DNA of 19,157 nucleotides from an uncultured Rickettsiales bacterium (GCA_951800555.1 CATOJU010000006.1:1-19157); one strand, 5' to 3'; counted from the first letter of the stretch, positions 6,709 through 15,471 are shown. Notes: generated by a model from the sequence alone, not told the origin. Program-made: numbers and translations.

Positions 6709-6739
6709 ATTATATAATACTTTTTTTTGTAAAAGTCAA
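6709..6739 (-). promoter_or_regulatory. Putative adhE promoter
   Basis: Minus-strand TTGACT (6734-6739) followed by TATATA at 17 bp (6711-6716) or TATAAT at 19 bp (6709-6714). The spacer includes an A8 tract. Transcription would start near 6702, giving a ~20-nt leader. The best-matching promoter in the window together with that of rpsU. Confidence 0.65.
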
Positions 6740-7014
6740 ATAGAAAATAAATAAAAAAGGAATTACTCGCTATTAGTTATTTTTTATATTGTTCATTTTT
6801 TAATAAATAGTTGTACTTTATGTTTTTATTTTTATTATTATACTTCTAATTTTATATAATATTTATTTAATATATGGTATAGTTTCTTCATCAAAACACA
6901 ATTATTTATGTATTAATTATAATAATTTTACTATTGTTTTTAATTAAAATTATCTTAAAACAAGAAATAAATGAAAATTTAATAATTTTTTATATATAAT
7001 AATACATATCTTGC
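6740..7014. other. AT-rich spacer upstream of adhE
   Basis: About 275 bp without a supportable gene, RNA or repeat. No convincing terminator for the tsaC gene is visible; CAAGA (6961-6965) and TCTTG (7010-7014) are too weak. Transcripts from pepF-tsaC could therefore run into adhE. Confidence 0.4.
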
Positions 7015-7578
7015 TTAATTTCTCAAAACTTTCAAATTTCCATCAACTATAGAAATAATTTTAGAAGGTTTACCATTAACAAAACTATTTTTTAATAATC
7101 TATTATCAACAACATAATCAATTTCTTTACCAAAATTTTCAGTAATATCATTATAATTGCATAACGGTAATTTACCGCTTAAATTTACACTAGTGGACAC
7201 AATTGGTTTATCTAATTTTTCCAATAATTTTCTTGTAAAGTTATGTTTTGGAATCCTAATACCTATATCATCACTTTTTATATTTTTTAAAATTTCTTTA
7301 TTTTTTTTATTAAAAATAATCGTAGTTCCGTTTTCTAATTCTTCATCAATTAAATTTTTAAATTTATTTTTATAGATAACTAAATTATTTAATAATTTTT
7401 TATCTATAAAAATAGATAAAAGTTTATGTCTTTCCCTATTTTTAATTTTATATATTTTTTCTATTGATTCAATATTATTTACATCGCAACTTAAAGCATA
7501 AACTGTTTCAGTTGGAAAAGAAACAATCTTGCCTTTATTTATTTTTTCAACAAGATTGTTTATTAAAATATCTTCCAT
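7015..7578 (-). CDS. tsaC: TsaC/Sua5 (YrdC family) threonylcarbamoyl-AMP synthase
   Basis: 187 residues with the YrdC fold: PTETVYALSCD (residues 21-31), the KIKNRERHKLLSIF nucleotide-binding stretch (44-57), DDIGIRIP (~101-108) and STSVNLSG (~127-134). It makes L-threonylcarbamoyladenylate from threonine, bicarbonate and ATP, the first step of t6A formation at position 37 of ANN-decoding tRNAs, an essential pathway. The length fits the short TsaC form, without the extra Sua5 C-terminal domain. The ATG lies two bases after the stop of the upstream peptidase, so the two are co-transcribed and probably translationally coupled. The functional link to the peptidase is not obvious. Confidence 0.92.
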   Translation of the reverse strand: MEDILINNLVEKINKGKIVSFPTETVYALSCDVNNIESIEKIYKIKNRERHKLLSIFIDKKLLNNLVIYKNKFKNLIDEELENGTTIIFNKKNKEILKNIKSDDIGIRIPKHNFTRKLLEKLDKPIVSTSVNLSGKLPLCNYNDITENFGKEIDYVVDNRLLKNSFVNGKPSKIISIVDGNLKVLRN

Positions 7579-7580
7579 AT

Positions 7581-9548
7581 TTATATTCTATTTCTATCTT
7601 TTAAAAGTTGTTCTAATTCATCGATTAATTCAATTATTAAATTCATACCTTTCTGCCAAAAATCTTTCTCTTTTGGATTTAGACCAAATTGTTTTAATAA
7701 AATTTTATAATCTTGGCTTCCTCCGGCACTTAATAAAGTAATATATTTTTCCTGAAAATTTTCTGGCTTTTCTATATAAAGTGAATATAATGTATTAACT
7801 AGACAATCACCAAAAGCATAGGAATAAACATAAAAAGGACTATGTATAAAATGCGGAACATATGCCCAATAATATTTATATTCATCATCAAAAACAAAAA
7901 TATCGCCTAAGCTTTTCTTTTGGGATTTTAACCAAATTTCGTTTAATTTATCAACTGTTATTTCTCCATTTTTTCTTTCGTTATGAACTCCTTTTTCAAA
8001 TTCTAAAAAAGCTATCTGTCTTACTGTTGTATTCAGCATATCTTCTATTTTACTAGCTAATAAAATAATTTTTTTATCAATATCACTTTCTTGCTTTAAC
8101 ATATATCTAAATACTAACTGTTCTCCAAATACAGAAGCAGTTTCAGCCAAGGTTAAAGGAGTATCAGACATAAAAAATCCTTGTTTTTTAGCTAAATACA
8201 TATGAATACCATGACCTAATTCATGTGCTAAAGTTAAAACATCTCTTCTTGTCCCTTGAAAATTCAACAATATATATGGGTGTACTGATGGAATAGAAGG
8301 ATGTGCAAAAGCTCCACTTCTTTTTCCAGTTTTTGCAGGAACATCTATCCAATTATTTTTAAAAAATAATTCTCCTATTTCAGCCATTTCTGGTGAAAAT
8401 TCTTTATATGCTTTCAACACTATTTCAGTTGCTTCTTCCCATTCGTATTTTTTATTATCATTAAATAATAATGGAGCATTTCTATCGCTATAATGTAAAT
8501 TTTCTTTTCCTAATATTTTTGATTTCAACTCATAATATCTATGAGATGTTTTTTCATAATTTTCTTGAACTGAATTATATAAATTTTCAACTACATCATC
8601 TTCTATTTTATTGCTTAAATTTCTACTAGAAATTGGTGTTTCATATTTTCGCCATTTATCTGTTATTTCTTTATCTTTTGCTAAAATATTAGTAATAAAG
8701 GCAAATAATTTTATATTTTTCCCCAATGTTTGTCCAAAAATTTTACTTGTCTCTTCTCTAACATTTTCATTTGTACTGTTATACATAATTTCTAAAATTT
8801 CACTTTCATTTAAAATTTTTCCATTATATTCAAACTCTAATCCAGCCATAGTTTCATCGAAAAGTCTTGACCAAGCCTCCCTACCAGAAATACTTTTTTC
8901 TAAAGAATATTTTTCCAATTCAACCGAAAGTTGATGATTTTTAAACAATCTAATATTCTTAATATATTCACCATAAAATGTTCTTAATTTTAAACTACTG
9001 TTTATTTTTTCTCTAATAGCTGCATCAGTTAAATTATTAATTTCAACTTCAAAAAACACAAGACTAGAAAGTAAATTTGTAATTTTTTCAGTTATATTTT
9101 GATAAAATAAAACATTAGATTCTTTTGAAAGATCTTGAGCATAATTTAAAAAAGCAAATGATTCTAACTTAACAGATAGTTCATTTATACCTTCATATTC
9201 TATTAAAGCTTTAAATAATTCATAACCAGTTAAAAAAGCAATTTTATCAGTATATCTTTTTTTAAAATTATTAATTCTTTTTTCTAAATCTTGTATATCT
9301 CCTTCAATTTTTGGATCATTAAAATCTAGATAAAGATCACTTAAATTCCATCTTGGAAGATTATCTTCTTCAAAAATTATTTCTTTCATACTTTCCCTTG
9401 TATTATTAATAATATTTTCTTTTATATTTTTATTATGTGAATTATTCGAATTATTCGAATAAACAATACCTAATATAAAAATCATTATTATAGTAACATA
9501 TAGTACTGATTTTTGTTTTTTTTTGTAAAATAAATTATTTACACCCAT
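7581..9548 (-). CDS. pepF: M3 family oligoendopeptidase F (PepF-like) with N-terminal membrane segment
   Basis: 655 residues. The body is a full-length M3B oligoendopeptidase: helical N-terminal half from LPRWNLSDLY (~63-72), zinc site HELGH with His442, Glu443 and His446, and the third ligand Glu469 in TLAETASVFGEQ. It hydrolyses peptides of roughly 7-17 residues, usually in the cytosol. Unusually, the reading frame opens with KKKQK and a hydrophobic run (about residues 15-30) followed by an Asn/Ser linker, as if membrane-anchored or exported. An alternative start at Met54 (ATG at 9387-9389) follows an AAGGGA Shine-Dalgarno and would give a normal cytosolic enzyme; the first ATG has no such site. 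I keep the long form but am unsure of the start. It is followed by tsaC with a 2-bp gap. Confidence 0.9.
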   Translation of the reverse strand: MGVNNLFYKKKQKSVLYVTIIMIFILGIVYSNNSNNSHNKNIKENIINNTRESMKEIIFEEDNLPRWNLSDLYLDFNDPKIEGDIQDLEKRINNFKKRYTDKIAFLTGYELFKALIEYEGINELSVKLESFAFLNYAQDLSKESNVLFYQNITEKITNLLSSLVFFEVEINNLTDAAIREKINSSLKLRTFYGEYIKNIRLFKNHQLSVELEKYSLEKSISGREAWSRLFDETMAGLEFEYNGKILNESEILEIMYNSTNENVREETSKIFGQTLGKNIKLFAFITNILAKDKEITDKWRKYETPISSRNLSNKIEDDVVENLYNSVQENYEKTSHRYYELKSKILGKENLHYSDRNAPLLFNDNKKYEWEEATEIVLKAYKEFSPEMAEIGELFFKNNWIDVPAKTGKRSGAFAHPSIPSVHPYILLNFQGTRRDVLTLAHELGHGIHMYLAKKQGFFMSDTPLTLAETASVFGEQLVFRYMLKQESDIDKKIILLASKIEDMLNTTVRQIAFLEFEKGVHNERKNGEITVDKLNEIWLKSQKKSLGDIFVFDDEYKYYWAYVPHFIHSPFYVYSYAFGDCLVNTLYSLYIEKPENFQEKYITLLSAGGSQDYKILLKQFGLNPKEKDFWQKGMNLIIELIDELEQLLKDRNRI

Positions 9549-9694
9549 TTTTATATGTTAATTGTTAATTTTAATTAGTGTTTTATTACAATAGTTATAT
9601 TCTATTTTCACTAAATTTAGTTAGTTTATTCTTCCGACATTTTAAAAAATTAGTTTTATTTTGCAAGAAATTTGTTTAATAATTGGTATTTTAT

Positions 9695-9733
9695 AAAAAT
9701 GTAACTAATAAAAAAATATTAGTCACATTTTTT
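9695..9733 (-). terminator. Terminator of rpsU
   Basis: Arms AAAAATGT (9695-9702) and ACATTTTT (9725-9732), one mismatch, then ACTAATA (9704-9710) / TATTAGT (9717-9723) around an A6 loop. T runs on both strands make it potentially bidirectional; it lies 11 bp after the rpsU stop. Confidence 0.8.
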
Positions 9734-9743
9734 ATAGATAGTA

Positions 9744-9929
9744 TTATCTTCTTTTTTTCTTTGTTCTAGAAATACTTTCTTTTCTTTTTCTTTTTCTCTT
9801 TTCTGAAGGTTTTTCATACTCAACTCTTCTTCTAGCTTCTTTTATTATACCTTCTTTTTGAACTTTCTTTTTAAAAATTTTTGTTGCAGGTTCTAATTTA
9901 TTTTGATCTGTAACTATAACTTGTACCAT
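9744..9929 (-). CDS. rpsU: Small ribosomal subunit protein bS21
   Basis: 61 residues. The beginning VQVIVTDQNKLEPATKIFKKKVQKEGI and the RRRVEYEKPSEKRKRKR block fit bS21, followed by the Arg/Lys-rich tail usual in alphaproteobacteria. bS21 sits at the 30S platform near the anti-Shine-Dalgarno end of 16S rRNA and helps initiation. The gene has its own promoter and terminator. An AAAGGTGG Shine-Dalgarno lies upstream, spaced rather far (about 11-13 nt) from the ATG. The presence of bS21 fits Proteobacteria and rules out several other AT-rich groups that lack it. Confidence 0.93.
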   Translation of the reverse strand: MVQVIVTDQNKLEPATKIFKKKVQKEGIIKEARRRVEYEKPSEKRKRKRKESISRTKKKRR

Positions 9930-9971
9930 ATTAATATTTTACCACCTTTGCTCAATTTATTAATTAATATA

Positions 9972-9999
9972 ATTATAATAATATTAATTTTAAAGTCAA
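9972..9999 (-). promoter_or_regulatory. rpsU promoter
   Basis: Minus-strand TTGACT (9994-9999), 16-bp spacer, perfect TATAAT (9972-9977). Start of transcription would fall near 9965, about 35 nt before the ATG. Confidence 0.7.
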
Positions 10000-10040
10000 T
10001 AAATTATTAAAAAAGTTGAATTTACTTTATTAAATTAGTT

Positions 10041-10119
10041 TTTGTATCCCAAAACCCCAGATTATCTGAAGGTTTTTGGGATACAAAGAGCAACCCACTA
10101 ACTTAACTGGTTGGTTGCT
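10041..10119 (-). terminator. Two back-to-back GC-rich hairpins after the giant gene
   Basis: Read on the minus strand, hairpin 1 is AGCAACC (10113-10119) / GGTTGCT (10089-10095). One base later comes hairpin 2 with a perfect 14-bp stem TTTGTATCCCAAAA (10074-10087 / 10041-10054) capped by a further CAGA/TCTG stem (10058-10068). They start 11 bp past the stop of the giant gene, so a terminator is the simplest reading, but neither has a real U tract. They could instead protect the mRNA 3' end or be an RNA element. Confidence 0.5.
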
Positions 10120-10129
10120 TCGGATTAAA

Positions 10130-13100
10130 TTATCTATTAATAGTAATATCTTCCCCGCTATTTTCTCTCATTTGTTCGTTAACTACTCTTTTTCCAACAC
10201 CACAACATTCTTCTATCAATTCCAAATCATTTTCTTTAAATACACCTTTTGAAACTTGTTTTCCACTAATATATTCAACCGCCCCTAATTCATTCATTAA
10301 TATTCCCATAACCTCTTTTCCTTTATTTTTACTATTAGCTTCTGCCAAAGTCATTCTTTCATTTTCTTTTGTATTAACAGTAATAATATTACTAATATTG
10401 TTTATATTTTTTATATCACCACCATTTAAAAGAATTGTTTCTTTCATATATTCAAGAATACCTGGTAAAATTCCTCTGTCCCTACCTATACCTTTATTAA
10501 TTTCTACCCAATCACAATATTTAGCAGGAATACATATTTCAACTCCATTTATAATAAGAACCTCGATTTCTTCATTATCATCCATTTGACCAAATACACC
10601 TGTAATTGCATCTTTATTTTTTAATTCGCTTAACTTTTTTGTTTCTTGATTGAATAACGCATCTATATAATTATCATTTTTTATAATTAAATCTTTATAT
10701 TCTTGACTATAATCATCTGGATATTTTACTCTTAAAGTTGCTTTATCATTAGGTTTTGCAATATCTTTAACTTCATTCTCTTCTATATTAAATTGATTGT
10801 TTACCCTTTCTGCATGATCCATAGATTCTTTCGCGTTTTCCATTTGTTCAGAAGACGAAAATTCCACATTTGCTTCTTTATCTTTAGTAAGAGGTTTATT
10901 TTCTTTTCCTTCTGCAATAGCAATTTTATCATGTACTTCATCCAGTTTTTTATGATTTTCTTCCAATTTATTTTCATCAATTATATCATCTTGATTTATA
11001 AATGGTTTTAAATCAGTATTAATTTTTTCATTAAATACAGCCACTTGTTGTATATAACATCTACCATCATTACAATTTTCATAATAATTATTTAAAAATT
11101 GATTTTCTTTTGTATCTTTATGATTATCTTTATATTTATTATTAGCTTTAACAATAAATTCATGATCTAGATATCCATACAACTCATCTTTTAATTTTTC
11201 CTTATTATCTTCTTTTTTAGTTTTAGGGCTTGATGTTCTAGTATTATAATCATTTATAATTTTTTCTAAATCTTCTTTATTACTGAAATTACCTAATTCT
11301 ACTATTTGTTCAGTATTTAATTCTCCTTTTTCTATTTTATTTGCAAGGTTTTCGGATAAATTATTTAAAGTTGGTACAACTCCATTTATTCCTTTTCCAT
11401 TAACACTTCTAGCATTCAACATATATGCTACAGCTACACCAGTTTTTTCTTTTGTAGCTCCTTCATGTTCATTAGAAGTACCTATTAAATAATATAAATT
11501 TGAAAGATGTTCAATTTTTTCTTTATCATTTAATTTATCATCAGTATTAGTTGAACTATTCTTTTTACCGCTATTTGAAACTTTTTTTTGTGAGGAGCCA
11601 AAACTTGCTATTTGTCCTTTTGGTTTTTGCCCATTATTATCTATTGAATCTGTTTGTGTTGACATTGTACCAAAATGTTGTTTTTTTACTTCCTTATTTT
11701 CAAAATCAGACAATGCATTTTCTAAATTTTCTAAATTTTCGCTTTCTGTATTTGTTTCCACATCTACTTTATCTGTTTTTTTATTTTCTTCTATTTTATT
11801 ATTTAGTTTATCCTCTGACTTAATTCTGGCTTCCTTTTCTTTTTTTAGTTCTTCTGCCTGTTCTTTATAAAGTTTTATAAGTTGTCTTTGGCTTTCTCTT
11901 AATTCTTCTATTTCTGATCTATCTGCTTTATTTAATCTTAACTTTTCTATATCTAGTCTTTGATTTATTTGTTCTTCTTTTAACTTATTAAAATCTGATT
12001 GTAAATTTAATATTTGCTGGCTATTTTCATTTATTTTAACTGTAATATTATTATTTATTTGATCTTTTATTGTATTTATATCAGTTGTGTTTTGTGAAAT
12101 ATTATTTTTTATAAATTCTAAACTATCTTGTACCATTAGCAAATTTTTTTGTTCAGCTAGTAAATCTTTTTTTAAAGATTCAATTTGTTCAGAATTTTCA
12201 TTATTTTTATTATTTATTTCATTTTCAAGCCTTTCTATCTCTTCTTTCCTTTTTTCTTCTTCTTTTTTTAATGCATCTCTTAATTGGTTTATATTGTCAG
12301 AATTATTTTTCACTATTCCTTGTAAACTTAATAAATTATTTTGTGTAATTTCAAGGCTACCAGATAATTCTTTATATTTTTCTATTAATGACTTATTTTC
12401 CTTTTCTATTTGTTTTATTATTTCAGGTCTTTTTTCAGAATCAGTAGAATTTAAAGATTCTTCTAATTTTTTTATTTTTTCTTTTTCTTCTTTTATTTCA
12501 TTTTGTAATTGTATTGTTCTATATTCGTTTTTTGTAATTCTTCTTTCATGATTTTTTATTTTTAATTTTGCTTCTGTTAAATCATTATTTATTTGACTTA
12601 ATTGTTTATTATAATTATCTAATGTATTATTAATTAAGTTTTGATATTCATTTTTAATTGTATTATTAACTACATTTCCTAATTCTTCTAATGATTTTTC
12701 TAATTTTTCTAATTTTTTTACAAATTCATCATTTTTACCTTTAAAATCTTTTTTGAGATCTTCTATTTTTTTTTGAAAATCATTTTTTGATAAAAAATTT
12801 TGTTCAATATTTGTCAAAATTTTATTCTCTAAAGAGTTTACTAATTTTTTTGTTTCTTTTTCTTGTGTTTCTAAATCACCAACTTTTCCTTGTAAAGTCT
12901 CTATATCTTCTTTGTTTTTATTAATTCTTTGGTCATGTTCTCCCAGTGTTTCTTTCACTTCTGCTAAATCAGTATTTATTTGATTTAACTGTTTATTATA
13001 ATTATCTAATGTATTATTAATTAAGTTTTGATATTCATTTTTAATCGTATTATTAACTACATTTCCTATATCTTTCAAAGAATTTTCTAATTCTTCTAAT

Positions 13101-15274
13101 TTTTTTACAAATTCATCGTTTTTACCTTCAAAATCTTTTTTGAGTTCTTCTATTTTTTTTTGAAAATCATTTTTTGATAAAAAATTTTGTTCAATATTTG
13201 TCAAAATTTTATTCTCTAAAGAGTTTACTAAATTTTTTGTTTCTTTTTCTTGTGTTTCTAAATCACCAACTTTTCCTTGTAAAGTCTCTATATCTTTTTT
13301 ATTCGTATTAATTTTTTGATCATGTTCTCCCAGTGTTTTTTTTACTTCTGTTAAATCGGTATTTATTTGATTTACTTTACCATTTATACCTTTTATCTGA
13401 TCTTCATATTCTATTATTCTATTTTCAATTATCTCTTTAAAATTTTTTTCTATTATTCCATTGATTGCTTCTGCAGAAGTTGCTTTTTTTATTTGGTCTT
13501 TTAAATCATTTATTTGATTTTGTAAATCTTTATCCTTTGCATCTAATGTGTTTGCTACCTCATCTACTACTCCAAGTAGTTCAGTTCTTGTTTTATCTAT
13601 ATTATCATTTGTTGTTTCTAGATCTTTTGATATTTTATTCAAACTATTTTTTAATTGATTAATTGCTTCTTTTATTTGTCCAATTTCTCCATTTAAATTA
13701 TCTATATTTTTAGCATTTATAGTTATTCTATTATGTAAACCACTTATTTTCTCATCTATATCTTTTTTATAATCTGTTATTTGTTTTTCGTAATCTGTTA
13801 TTTGTTTTTTAATTTTTGTTATATCTCCACCATCTTTTACCATTGCTTCTATTTTAGTATAAAATTCATTTAATTGCTTTGTTATTTGTTCATTTTGTTC
13901 CCCTAATTTGTTTTCTATTCCTTTTTTCCATTCTTCTAATTCACTCTTTAATTCATCTACACTTCCTTTTTTTTCAAATATATCATCTAAATTACTCAAA
14001 CTACTTTTTATTAATAAAATATCATTACTTTGTTTTTCAAAATTACTTTTTATTTGTTCTTGTTGCTTTATTTGGTCTTCTAAGCTTTTTACCTTATCCT
14101 GTAAAGGTTTTATTTGTTCATCTCCTATTTGTCCTATTTTTTTCTCTAAATCATTTATACCTTTTGTATTTTGGTTAATTTTGTTTTCATGATCAGTTAA
14201 CTTTTGTTCTATTTGTTCTATTCTTTTACTGCATTTATCTATTTCATCAGTTACTATTTTTTGTATTTGTCCCTCTACTATTTTTATTATTGTTTCTGAA
14301 TTTGTTGCATTTTTTATTTGTTCTTTTAATTCATCTATTTGACTTTGTAATTTTTTATCCTCTGTATTTAATTTTTCTAGTTCTTTGGTCAGATCTTTTC
14401 TAAGTTTATTTAATTCAGTTTTTGTAGCATATTTTTTATCTAAATCTTTTAATATTTGAGGTAGTTCTATATCTCTATATTTTTCTAATTTTTCTACTCT
14501 TTCTTCTAATTTATCTAGTTCATCTTTAGTTTCTTTTAAAGCCGGATCTCTATTTATTATAGCTTCTTGTACTACTTGTCTCATTCTTTTTAATACATAA
14601 TCGCAACAATTATTCATTGCCGAATGATAATTTTTTTTATCTGTTGGATCTTCTGTCTCAATTTTCCTATATTCAATAAACTTGCCATCTCTTGATTTTC
14701 TAACATTTAATTTTATCATGTTTTCATATGAAAACAAAATAGGTTTTGAAGATTCTAAACATTCTAAACATTCCTCAAATAATCCTTTATTTTCATTTAT
14801 TTTATTGTGATCACTATTAAATTCAAATTTTACGACTTCTTCAACCCCTCCTTTATTTATTTTAAAAACTTTTCCCACAGTTCTATTTATAAGCCTGTGT
14901 ACTTCCTTAATGGTATTAGAATCAGAAGCATTATTATTAGGAAGTCCGTCGATACTTCCTTTTCTTCTACATTTATAAAAAAAATCACCTTCATTAATTT
15001 TTTGTATATATTGTTCTCTAGTTATCTCTCCATCTTGAAGTTTTTTTTGATTATCTGCTTTTAGTATTTCATTAAAATCTTTACCTATTTCAATAACTTC
15101 ATTAAGAATTTTAAAATCTTTTATATATTCAGTACTATCGTATAAACCTTTTTTATAATTTTTTAAAATTTTTTCAGCATCAGCGTTGTTTCTATGATTA
15201 GTATTCCTAAAATAATAATTATGTATATAACAAAGATCTCTTAATGCCTGTTCATTTGTTGTACTGTTAGCCAT
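10130..15274 (-). CDS. Giant repeat-containing coiled-coil protein, function unknown
   Basis: I do not recognise the family. About 1714 residues. The ATG at 15272-15274 is chosen because GGAG lies 8 nt upstream; a second in-frame ATG four codons earlier (15286) overlaps that site and lacks its own. Residues ~1-225 form a globular, Cys-containing head without a signal peptide. Residues ~230-1160 are almost continuous coiled coil (Lys/Glu/Asn/Ile heptads, e.g. LNQINTDLAEVKETL) built from ~129-residue repeats; two are nearly identical (about 644-772 and 773-901) and others are degenerate. Residues ~1160-1260 are a disordered Ser/Asn-rich linker with three T-N/Q-T-D/E motifs. Residues ~1260-1714 are a mixed C-terminal region with no recognised domain. 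No membrane segment is seen. Size, repeats and lack of enzyme motifs suggest a structural or secreted effector protein, which is inference. It appears monocistronic. Confidence 0.85.
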   Translation of the reverse strand: MANSTTNEQALRDLCYIHNYYFRNTNHRNNADAEKILKNYKKGLYDSTEYIKDFKILNEVIEIGKDFNEILKADNQKKLQDGEITREQYIQKINEGDFFYKCRRKGSIDGLPNNNASDSNTIKEVHRLINRTVGKVFKINKGGVEEVVKFEFNSDHNKINENKGLFEECLECLESSKPILFSYENMIKLNVRKSRDGKFIEYRKIETEDPTDKKNYHSAMNNCCDYVLKRMRQVVQEAIINRDPALKETKDELDKLEERVEKLEKYRDIELPQILKDLDKKYATKTELNKLRKDLTKELEKLNTEDKKLQSQIDELKEQIKNATNSETIIKIVEGQIQKIVTDEIDKCSKRIEQIEQKLTDHENKINQNTKGINDLEKKIGQIGDEQIKPLQDKVKSLEDQIKQQEQIKSNFEKQSNDILLIKSSLSNLDDIFEKKGSVDELKSELEEWKKGIENKLGEQNEQITKQLNEFYTKIEAMVKDGGDITKIKKQITDYEKQITDYKKDIDEKISGLHNRITINAKNIDNLNGEIGQIKEAINQLKNSLNKISKDLETTNDNIDKTRTELLGVVDEVANTLDAKDKDLQNQINDLKDQIKKATSAEAINGIIEKNFKEIIENRIIEYEDQIKGINGKVNQINTDLTEVKKTLGEHDQKINTNKKDIETLQGKVGDLETQEKETKNLVNSLENKILTNIEQNFLSKNDFQKKIEELKKDFEGKNDEFVKKLEELENSLKDIGNVVNNTIKNEYQNLINNTLDNYNKQLNQINTDLAEVKETLGEHDQRINKNKEDIETLQGKVGDLETQEKETKKLVNSLENKILTNIEQNFLSKNDFQKKIEDLKKDFKGKNDEFVKKLEKLEKSLEELGNVVNNTIKNEYQNLINNTLDNYNKQLSQINNDLTEAKLKIKNHERRITKNEYRTIQLQNEIKEEKEKIKKLEESLNSTDSEKRPEIIKQIEKENKSLIEKYKELSGSLEITQNNLLSLQGIVKNNSDNINQLRDALKKEEEKRKEEIERLENEINNKNNENSEQIESLKKDLLAEQKNLLMVQDSLEFIKNNISQNTTDINTIKDQINNNITVKINENSQQILNLQSDFNKLKEEQINQRLDIEKLRLNKADRSEIEELRESQRQLIKLYKEQAEELKKEKEARIKSEDKLNNKIEENKKTDKVDVETNTESENLENLENALSDFENKEVKKQHFGTMSTQTDSIDNNGQKPKGQIASFGSSQKKVSNSGKKNSSTNTDDKLNDKEKIEHLSNLYYLIGTSNEHEGATKEKTGVAVAYMLNARSVNGKGINGVVPTLNNLSENLANKIEKGELNTEQIVELGNFSNKEDLEKIINDYNTRTSSPKTKKEDNKEKLKDELYGYLDHEFIVKANNKYKDNHKDTKENQFLNNYYENCNDGRCYIQQVAVFNEKINTDLKPFINQDDIIDENKLEENHKKLDEVHDKIAIAEGKENKPLTKDKEANVEFSSSEQMENAKESMDHAERVNNQFNIEENEVKDIAKPNDKATLRVKYPDDYSQEYKDLIIKNDNYIDALFNQETKKLSELKNKDAITGVFGQMDDNEEIEVLIINGVEICIPAKYCDWVEINKGIGRDRGILPGILEYMKETILLNGGDIKNINNISNIITVNTKENERMTLAEANSKNKGKEVMGILMNELGAVEYISGKQVSKGVFKENDLELIEECCGVGKRVVNEQMRENSGEDITINR
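12571..13344 (-). repeat. 387-bp in-frame tandem repeat inside the giant gene
   Basis: Two adjacent 387-bp units (12571-12957 and 12958-13344), highly similar at DNA level; long stretches such as TTGTTTATTATAATTATCTA and the block reading NNTIKNEYQNLINNTLDNYN are shared. A third unit begins at 13345 (ACTTCTGTTAAATCGGTATT) but soon diverges, and a degenerate one precedes 12571. The period is exactly 129 codons, so copy-number change keeps the frame. Confidence 0.9.
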
Positions 15275-15321
15275 CTTTTTCTCCATTAAAATTAATAATT
15301 GAATAAATATTTTTATATATG

Positions 15322-15352
15322 ATATAATTGTATGTATTTTTCAAAAAGTCAA
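15322..15352 (-). promoter_or_regulatory. Putative promoter of the giant gene
   Basis: Minus-strand TTGACT (15347-15352) with a -10-like TTATAT at 15322-15327 (19-bp spacer) or ATTATA at 15323-15328 (18-bp). The -35 box equals that of adhE and rpsU; the -10 is less clear. Confidence 0.45.
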
Positions 15353-15409
15353 CTTAAATTAAAAATTACTTTTCAACTTACGACTTATAATTTCTATTCG
15401 ATTATTTTA

Positions 15410-15439
15410 TTTACAATCTTTAACTAAAACAATTATTAT
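15410..15439 (+). promoter_or_regulatory. Putative promoter of the DsbA-LapA-lipoprotein operon
   Basis: TTTACA (15410-15415), 18-bp spacer, TATTAT (15434-15439), placing the start about 25 nt before the first ATG. It lies in the divergent region opposite the giant-gene promoter. Confidence 0.4.
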
Positions 15440-15471
15440 ATTTGCTAATCAATAAATAATTTTCAAAAAAA

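Noticed and set aside
9441..9462. Repeated ATTCGAAT, including the palindrome TTATTCGAATAA
   Set aside because: It encodes the repeated Ser-Asn-Asn linker of the peptidase N-terminus; a coding repeat explains it more simply than a binding site.
9610..9621. Palindrome ACTAAATTTAGT upstream of the peptidase and a similar one at 2131-2143
   Set aside because: All but four bases are A or T and such matches are expected by chance; no promoter boxes line up with them.
10398..15064. Many plus-strand Phe/Ser/Leu-rich open frames opposite the giant gene
   Set aside because: They are antisense to Lys/Glu/Asn-rich coiled-coil codons, which read as F, L and S on the other strand; no start context or conserved motif.
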